NCBI GenBank assembly: GCA_001972305.1
Contig: BDDD01002849.1
Span: 39,591-103,590, forward strand
Source of the DNA: Cephalotus follicularis
Taxonomy: Eukaryota > Streptophyta > Magnoliopsida > Oxalidales > Cephalotaceae
DNA length: 64,000 nucleotides
Direction of reading: 5' to 3'
Made by a program: the position numbers and the translations under genes. Under the pieces are notes generated by a model. That model saw nothing but the letters and a program-made list of their open reading frames with translations. It was not told the DNA's origin and did not search any database. Positions 57,776 through 64,000 of this stretch are shown here, piece by piece (position 1 is the stretch's first letter; every line of letters starts with the position of its first letter).

Positions 57776-58525
57776 AACCGCATCATTCATAGTTGAATTT
57801 TTGATGCTTAAGATAATGACTAATTGAAGATTTAATAAGTTGTTGTGTTTGTATGATTGGACTTATCCAAGAAGTGCCTAGTTCTTATTCTTGATGTTTT
57901 TAAGTTTTTTAATGAATAATTGGATTTAATTCATAAGCTGGTGCTGATATGTTTGAAACTTATGTTTAGAACCTGCATAATGCAGTTTGGATTGCAAAAG
58001 TTTTAATGCCAAGGTCCAAGCACTGGAATCTGCTGTTTTGTGACATGGTGTCGACTGACAGCAGCTTTAAGCATCAAGGCCTATGATTAGAGCGTCGATG
58101 CCTATCTAGATAATATGTATTTTAGTGCTGAAGGCTGTGTTAGGTGTTGATGGTTTGTGGTAAACCGTCGACACTTAGACACTAGGTCTCAATAGTTTTA
58201 GTTAAAACGTAGACGCTAAAGGTTAAAGCGTTGACGCTTTTTGTAAGTGTCGACGATTACCTGTGCGCTGAAAGAAGTATAAAGCGTCAACGGTTTGTGG
58301 CAAACTGTCGACGCTTAGGAGTTAAGCGTCGATACCTAACACAAGAATTTTCAATATTGCTAAAATTTGGAATTTTTGCATTAAGGAACTTAAAGGATAA
58401 TTGATCATTGCTTGACTTAGTGAGAGTTTAATCTGCAAACAACCTCTGATATTAAATTTTTAATTGGTTATAATAAGAAGCATTTGTGTATTGTTTTTGA
58501 AGTAATATTAGACGTATACTTTAAT
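57776..58525 (+). other. copia 5' leader without gag
   Basis: This follows the primer site and should lead into gag, but no gag motif appears before LTR G at 58526. It contains a GTCGAC array at 58045-58345. Otherwise AT-rich with no domain-bearing frame. Confidence 0.6.
58045..58345. repeat. GCGTCGACGCTT array in copia leader
   Basis: Exact GTCGAC cores at 58050, 58167, 58249 and 58307, with GCGTCGATGC, GCGTTGACGC, GCGTCAACGG and GTAGACGC variants. The phrase GGTTTGTGG precedes two of the exact cores. Confidence 0.85.
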
Positions 58526-58863
58526 TGTCACACCCCGTTTCCATCAAACAACATTTAGGTTATGGCAATCAACATATATTCAGCTTATTGTAATTTACGA
58601 ATAAATTGAAACTTTTCAAAACATAGTATCTTGCGGAAGCATATGAATTATAAGATGAAACCACACGTATCATGCATCTCATACTACATGATACTAGCAT
58701 TTATCATCTTATAACCATTGTCAAAAGCCCTCAAACGGAGCGTGATCTGATATTCGATCAGCTACATAAAAAACACCAATACAGTAATCTCAAATGTAAA
58801 CATTTCTCAAAGTAAATACAACATAAGGACAATTCATTATTACAACAACTAATTTAAACATTC
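58526..58863 (-). mobile_element. chromovirus LTR G, split by E
   Basis: On plus it starts TGTCACACCCCGTTTCC. It continues like LTRs C and F (CTTTTCAAAACATAG, GCGGAAGCATATGAATTATAAG, CATGCATCTCATACTACATG, AAACGGAGCGTGATC). It is cut at 58863 by E; the remainder and any internal region lie beyond the window. Confidence 0.8.
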
Positions 58864-60420
58864 TGATGGGTGTCATTAGGCCGAATCAAAATTACCCTAA
58901 TCTAAAAATTTAGCAAGTGGAAGTAGGGATCGTTCCCACGAAGAGCTGAAAGGAGATGCTATAAAAATAAACTTAGGATGCAACTAAACAAAAATAACGA
59001 ATACGAAATTAATTTAATCTAAGTTAAAAATGCAAATAAAATGAATTGAAAAGAAGATTGGTTTTGAATTAAACTAATTTAATGAAAAAATAAACAATTC
59101 AAATTAAATATCTAACGTAAACTAACAAAAATAAATAAATATGAAAAGTAATATGAAACAACAATCCCATAGATGTGAGAATCCCCACATATATATATGT
59201 ATATTAAAATTCATGGCACAAGTTTCAGTTTAGCGCAGAAATTTACCGAATTAACCTAGGTACAACCTATCCTGTCAAACCTTGATACTCTCAAAAGGTT
59301 GATTGGTTAAAGGATGTCTTTGATTAACACAACAAACTAGTGATTTAGCCTAGGTACAACCTATCCTGTCAAACATTGATACTCTCAAAAGGTTGATTGG
59401 TTAAAGGCTGTCATTGGTTCAATCACATAAAAAAATATTGCATGATACAGATGAAATAAAGCTACTAACAATAAATCATCAAAACAGATTTTATATATTA
59501 AAAATTCTTCTCATCAATGTTGTCACTACACTAACAAGAAAAAGTGTCTCACAAACATGCAATTAAACGTGAAACAAAAACTGAAAAATATATGTAACAT
59601 GGGTTCATCTACATCTAGGGATTAAAATACTTAGCTGGACATGACGATGAAAGCAGCAATATTCTTCAAAGAATTCTCCTCGCCATGCCGTCCTCTTCTA
59701 CTGCCCTCTCGCGTGCGTTTCCTTTTTTTTTTCACTTTATGACATATATATATATGCATGCAGCCGACAACAACAAAAACAAAACCTAAGGAATCAATTA
59801 AAAGCGCATGGGCTTTGGCAGGTTGCTAAATTCGTGAGGTGCGATGTATGCATGGGCTGACCTGAAGAATGATGTATGGATGGCAGGCTGCATGGACTCT
59901 GGCGTTTTTCGCTGAAGCTTGTGGCATTTTGGAATTGAGGTTTGATGCATAATGTGGGCTTGATTGGATGCTGCATATGTGGGTTGCTGATGGATGTATG
60001 CGTGGGATGCATGAATTGCTGTTGGAGACTTGTGGCATTTTGCATGATACGACACGTGGCGCATTAATTGAAATGATTCAACCTTTGTTTTCTTGGAATA
60101 TATTTTCATCTGAGCTTCAAAATGAATCGGCCCAAGAACTAAAAGTGCTTCAAATAATTTAATGAACAAAATGAGCCCAATATTCAATATCTTCTGAGCC
60201 TTAAATTTTGACTTCTCTCGCCTAAGTGGGTGCAATTTTTAACCGATCGTTGACTTCAAACCACTTTAACTCGAAAAGTAACGTTTTAGCTTCGTTTTCT
60301 CTTATTCCACAATAATGAAATAATACCTAAAAATCAAATAAATACCACCACAGTAGTTTATTCCAAGCATAAAGATACAATAATTAAATCAATAAAAAGA
60401 ACACATTTTTATGCTTTTCA
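58864..60420 (-). mobile_element. 3' LTR of Athila/TAT-like element E
   Basis: A 1557-base LTR with perfect TGA/TCA ends (plus TGATGGGTGTC...GCTTTTCA). On its own strand the 3' part reads CTCTTCGTGGGAACGATCCC, a phrase I associate with Athila/TAT LTRs. The left flank is CATTC; the partner duplication lies outside. No GTCGAC array is present, unlike D and L. Short frames have no domains. Confidence 0.88.
59254..59412 (-). repeat. 94-base period direct repeat in LTR E, two copies
   Basis: CCTAGGTACAACCTATCCTG followed by GATACTCTCAAAAGGTTG recurs at 59255 and 59349 with one or two changes over about 64 bases. Confidence 0.9.
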
Positions 60421-60445
60421 AATACCCCCATACTTACACTTTGCT
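60421..60445 (-). promoter_or_regulatory. polypurine tract, element E
   Basis: The minus strand reads GTAAGTATGGGGGTATT directly before the LTR start TGAAAAGC. Confidence 0.85.
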
Positions 60446-61648
60446 TGTCCTCAAGCAAACAAAATGGAAAGCTAAGAACAAGAACGTAAAAACATAAATA
60501 GCAAACACAAACAAAAACCTAACTCACTTTCGTAGGATTCACGATTGCATTTAGCGGATGCAACAAGCCTTTAAACCCCTAGGAGGCCGTAGTGGACGAG
60601 TTTTAGTCTCGTGAGTGTTTTCCAATGAACAAACACACAAAATTCATTTCATAAAAAATTTGACAATAGGTTAAAGGTATCTCTACTCAAAAATTCATAG
60701 AACACCCCAATACTTGAATTTTACTATCTCGTTCCAAGTTCTAGAATCAAAACACATATCAATTAAAGAGCTTTCATAGATATTTCTATTATTCCAAAAT
60801 ATATAAACCAATCAAAATATGCATTCTTAGCAACATAAAATCCTAGTTCGGAGTCAGACAAAGAACTTTAGCACTTACACACATTTAATTTTTATTTCTT
60901 CCACTCTTTTCCATCTGAAATGTCGTGGATGGAGCAAACACCAGACACTCAAAGTACTAAGTAGCTTCGGATTTTACCAACTTAAATTCGTACAATGTCT
61001 TGATATCTTAAGCTTTCTATAAGACCCATGTAGCGAGCTTTCGACCAGTTACTCTCAAACCAATTGGTTTTAAGGAACTAGGTGTAACACACCCATCGGA
61101 TTTAATTACTTGAATCAAATAGGCTACAGACCAAGACTGAATTCAAAAAGGTAAAATAAACATTATTTTTTTTCTTTTTCTTTCTTTCTTTCTTTTTACA
61201 TATTTATGTAAGAACATCCATTCATCGTCCTTCTCCTCACTAAAATTTATGAAACTTTGAAAACATACAAGACGGTCTTTTATTAGATATTTTCATTTAT
61301 TTTTCGCATAAACTCCTACCTTGAGATATATTTCTTTTCTTTTCCCTGAAAACAAAAATTTTATTATTTCTCCTATGGGGTTATCTATTATTTCTAAGCC
61401 TATCAACATTTATTCCTACTTTCAAAGTTAAAATGAACAACGGTACCAAACCCCCCATACCTAAACGTTGCATTGTCCTCAATGAAATGAAACACAAATA
61501 TAAAAATAACAATAAATGAGCAAAAATAATCAAACAATGCAAACAAATAAAAGAACAATGGGGTAGGATTTACCGGATATTATCACAGAGCTCGAAATAT
61601 TCTATCGGTGCAGCTAAAAATTTTGAAGATTATCAATCCGTACTTAAA
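60446..61648 (-). other. 3' untranslated region of element E with a second polypurine-like motif
   Basis: AT-rich and non-coding. It holds the block shared with D (60510-60660), a TTTC microsatellite near 61170-61195 and, at 61440-61485, TTGAGGACAATGCAACGTTT followed by AGGTATGGGGGG on the minus strand. That closely repeats the TTGAGGACAAGCAAAGTGTA and AGTATGGGGG found at the true polypurine tract 1 kb away. Confidence 0.75.
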
Positions 61649-62068
61649 TTACCTACAAAAACAAAAACAAAAACCTAAAAGAAACGAGATACATAAATAA
61701 AACAAAAATAGTGGGTTGCCTCCCACTAAGCGCTTTGCTTTAACGTCTTTGGCTAGACGCAGCTGGTGTGGATATGAAAGAGGAGTGTAGACAGGATCAA
61801 TCAAGTCAATAGACTCAATGAATTGTCCATCAGTAATTCCATCCACATATGGTTTCAAATGCGTCCCATTGACTTTAAATGTGTCTTCAAAACCTGCCCA
61901 AGAAAACTCAAAAATACCAAGTGAAAACACAGTTTGAACAATATAAATGGCATCCCAAAAATATTTCCACCAGTAAAAACCATCAATAGAACCATAACAT
62001 TTAAGTGCATCAACACAATGGGAGAAAACAACTTTTACAAAATAAAAACCATCCCAACAGAATTCCAC
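61649..62068 (-). pseudogene. element E integrase C-terminal tail
   Basis: A 139-codon frame. DAIYIVQTVFSLGIFEF and EDTFKVNGTHLKPYVDG match the end of Athila/TAT integrases (IV..VFPHGAVEI, FKVNGHRLKPY). DLIDPVYTPLSYP and DVKAKRLVGGNP follow, the usual pol terminus. The catalytic core, zinc region, RNase H and RT are absent. A related phrase (AGAATTCCACCAGTAAAAAC) occurs twice upstream, near 61965 and 62065, suggesting a local duplication. A hydrophobic end (FLFYLCISFLLGFCFCF) is probably out-of-frame read-through. Confidence 0.72.
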
Positions 62069-62190
62069 CAGTAAAAACTGTCAAGAACGCAATCTACCAA
62101 ATTACTAGTCTCCCAATCCCAAAGAACATTCACAATTTCAAATGAGGTGGAACAATGACCCATGAATGAATTTTTTATATTACAAGGAAA

Positions 62191-64000
62191 TTATTTTAAT
62201 TGAAATTTTGGAGACTTTTCTATGAATTGTTTATGCCAAGATGTGGGCAATGGACCCACTGATTCTAATGATTGTGGACCTAACACCTCAAAGAAATCTC
62301 CTTTTTCAATCTCCTCAAATTCCCTCATACATTCAATGATGACTTCATCAAATTTCCGTTCCCTATCCGAGATGGATTCAATAACCCCATTATCTAAGAA
62401 CTTCAAAAATTTCTCTTGAATTGCTTCCTCATCCTCTATTTCCCTCAAGCATTCATTGAGGTTGCTATTAAACTCTATATTAAAGGACGTTTGGTCAGGC
62501 GTGGGAATTTTGTGAGTGTAATGGGATAGATGATCCCATTCACTCCCCGAAGTAGGCTCATTGATCTTGTTTTCTAGCCATTCTAACTATGCTTCATATT
62601 CCAAACACTGTGTGTCAATCCTATCCGGAGTCGAGTGCATCAAAGGAGAAACCAATAGGCCCTTAATCTCAAGAGTGTCAGAGTCTGTCTCAGAATCATC
62701 GCCAACGAAACTCTGAGGATATGTCCTATCTATCCTATGTATTGAAAAAAAAACCTTCTCACCTTGAGGTCCTATGGGTGAATTGAAGATGTTTATTCTC
62801 AATTTCTTATTACCAAAGGATATGTCCATAGCTCCATATCGACAATTTATGCAAGCATTTGTTGTGGCTAAGAAAGGACGACATAAGATAATTGATTGTG
62901 CCTTCCCATTCGCATGTGTTTCCATATCAAGCACAAGGAAATCCACTGGAAAATAAAGCTCGTCTACTTTCTCTAGCACGTCATCAATGAAGCCCCTCGA
63001 AATTTTAAAAGATCTATTAGCAAGTTGAAGGGTTACCTCAGCGGGTTTCAGTTCTCCAAATCTGAAATGATCATAATCTGAGCTAAGGAGGATGTTAATC
63101 CTGGGCCCTAAATCCAAGAGTGCTCTGTCTATGAGTAAATTTCCAGTCTTACACGATATCAGAGGAGCTCCAAGATCTTTTAGTTTAGGTGGAAACTTGT
63201 TACAAAGCACTGCGCTCACCTGCTCTGTGAGATGGACCGTTTTTGGAATGTACGTTTTCAGCTTACGCTTCATGGTGCATAAGTCCTTTAAGAACTTGGC
63301 ATAAGCTGGAACTTGTTGTATTGCATCTAAGAGAGGAAGGTTTATTTGGACTTGTTTGAACAGGTCCATCATCTCGTCCATTCTCGCTAACTTTTTACTA
63401 AACGGAGGAACTAAAGACGAAGATCGCAAACACTCGGGGAAAGGTACTTTAGGTGTGGCAAAGGTAATGTCTTTTTCCTTCCCCTTTTGTTCACTTTCTT
63501 TAGACATGGATGCTTTACTGACTTCCATTTCAGATTTGCCAACAGTCTCTTTCTTACCACTCTCAGAGGACACACTCTCTTCAGGATTCTTTTCATGAAT
63601 ATATTCGATTACTCGACCACTTCTCAAGGTAGTAATTGCTTGGGCTTGTTCTACGTAGGAACACTGTCCAGCCTGATTTCTCGGATTGCCTACCACTTGA
63701 CTAGGCATGTAGCCTTCTCCTCTCTTCCTCATCATATCGGCTAGCTGTCCTATTTCCGTTTCCAATTTGGAGATGGATTGGGTATGGGAGTGAATGATCT
63801 GTTCATATTTTTGGATATTCTAGTTGATCCCATCTAACGTAAATAGTATCTTATCCATTTTATCTTCATTTGCCATGCGTGTTTGAGGTGGTGGAAAATT
63901 AGATTGTGATACATCCCGATAGGCATTCTGATAAGGAAAAGAATTATTTTGCCTATACAGGGGATTTTGGCTAGTATTGGGCTGCTTCCAACTGAAATTG
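62191..64000 (-). pseudogene. Athila/TAT-like element E gag and protease (runs off right edge)
   Basis: Gag enters from the right (NFSWKQPNTSQNPLYRQNN, SQSNFPPPQTRMANEDKMDKI, one stop near 63823) and is open from 63765 to 62587. It shows SISKLETEIGQLADMM, a Lys/Glu/Ser-rich tail, then MMDLFKQVQINLPLLDAIQQVP and KFLKDLCTMKRKL. The protease active site reads RALLDLGPRINILL where D has ALLDLGASVNLLP, and ILCRPFLAT replaces ILGRPFLAT. The catalytic Asp stays but the DxGA triad is lost. After a frame break, 62191-62448 continues to SPKFQLK and stops. That is the point where D goes on to LPSTLKYSFLGEN. RT is missing. Confidence 0.88.

Overview
The window is plant nuclear DNA, most likely from a eudicot with a large, repeat-rich genome. 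It is almost wholly nested LTR retrotransposons. I recognise no host gene, tRNA, rRNA or CRISPR array. The evidence is Ty3/gypsy chromovirus polyproteins (gag with CCHC knuckles, PR, RT, RNase H, HHCC-DDE integrase, chromodomain-like tail), Athila/TAT-like gag-PR, a Ty1/copia pol, initiator-Met-tRNA primer sites, polypurine tracts and 2-3 kb LTRs starting TGT and ending ACA. Letters A-N are my own element labels.

Left stack (1-25287): gypsy A (minus strand, 1-4983) lies in the 3' LTR of gypsy B (4984-14834). B lies in the 3' LTR of gypsy C (14835-23979). C lies in an Athila-like LTR, L (23980-25287). A keeps its 3' LTR, a deleted pol and a 5' LTR stub. B and C keep two LTRs each (one partial) and full-order but broken gag-pol.

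Middle stack (25288-46660): gypsy N (plus strand) has a 2.9 kb LTR and a gag start. Gypsy H (minus) is inserted in that gag. H received D (Athila-like, plus, 30433-32685) in its left LTR and F (gypsy, minus, 35371-45262, two LTRs, target duplication AATCG/AACCG) in its right LTR. About 385 bases (46661-47045) are unassigned.

Right stack (47046-64000): K is a truncated chromovirus LTR (plus). It abuts copia J (pol 49159-55060, LTR 55068-57761, then a primer site and leader). J is interrupted by the solo LTR I inside integrase and by an LTR fragment M inside its LTR. LTR G starts at 58526 and is itself split by E, an Athila-like element (minus) that runs off the right edge.

Most coding regions carry stops, frameshifts or lost catalytic residues. 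The main long exception is D's 439-codon gag-PR frame.

Most notable: LTRs of otherwise different families share a common plan. In element orientation, an array of degenerate palindromes with a GTCGAC core (GCGTCGACGC or CAGTCGACTG) lies about 160-590 bases from the LTR start. A TATA-like box, a short leader and a consensus 5' splice site follow. A second array then lies about 890-1320 bases in, before a conserved branch-like CTAAC and an AG acceptor. This suggests LTR-borne introns and a shared regulatory repeat, neither of which I can match to a described system.
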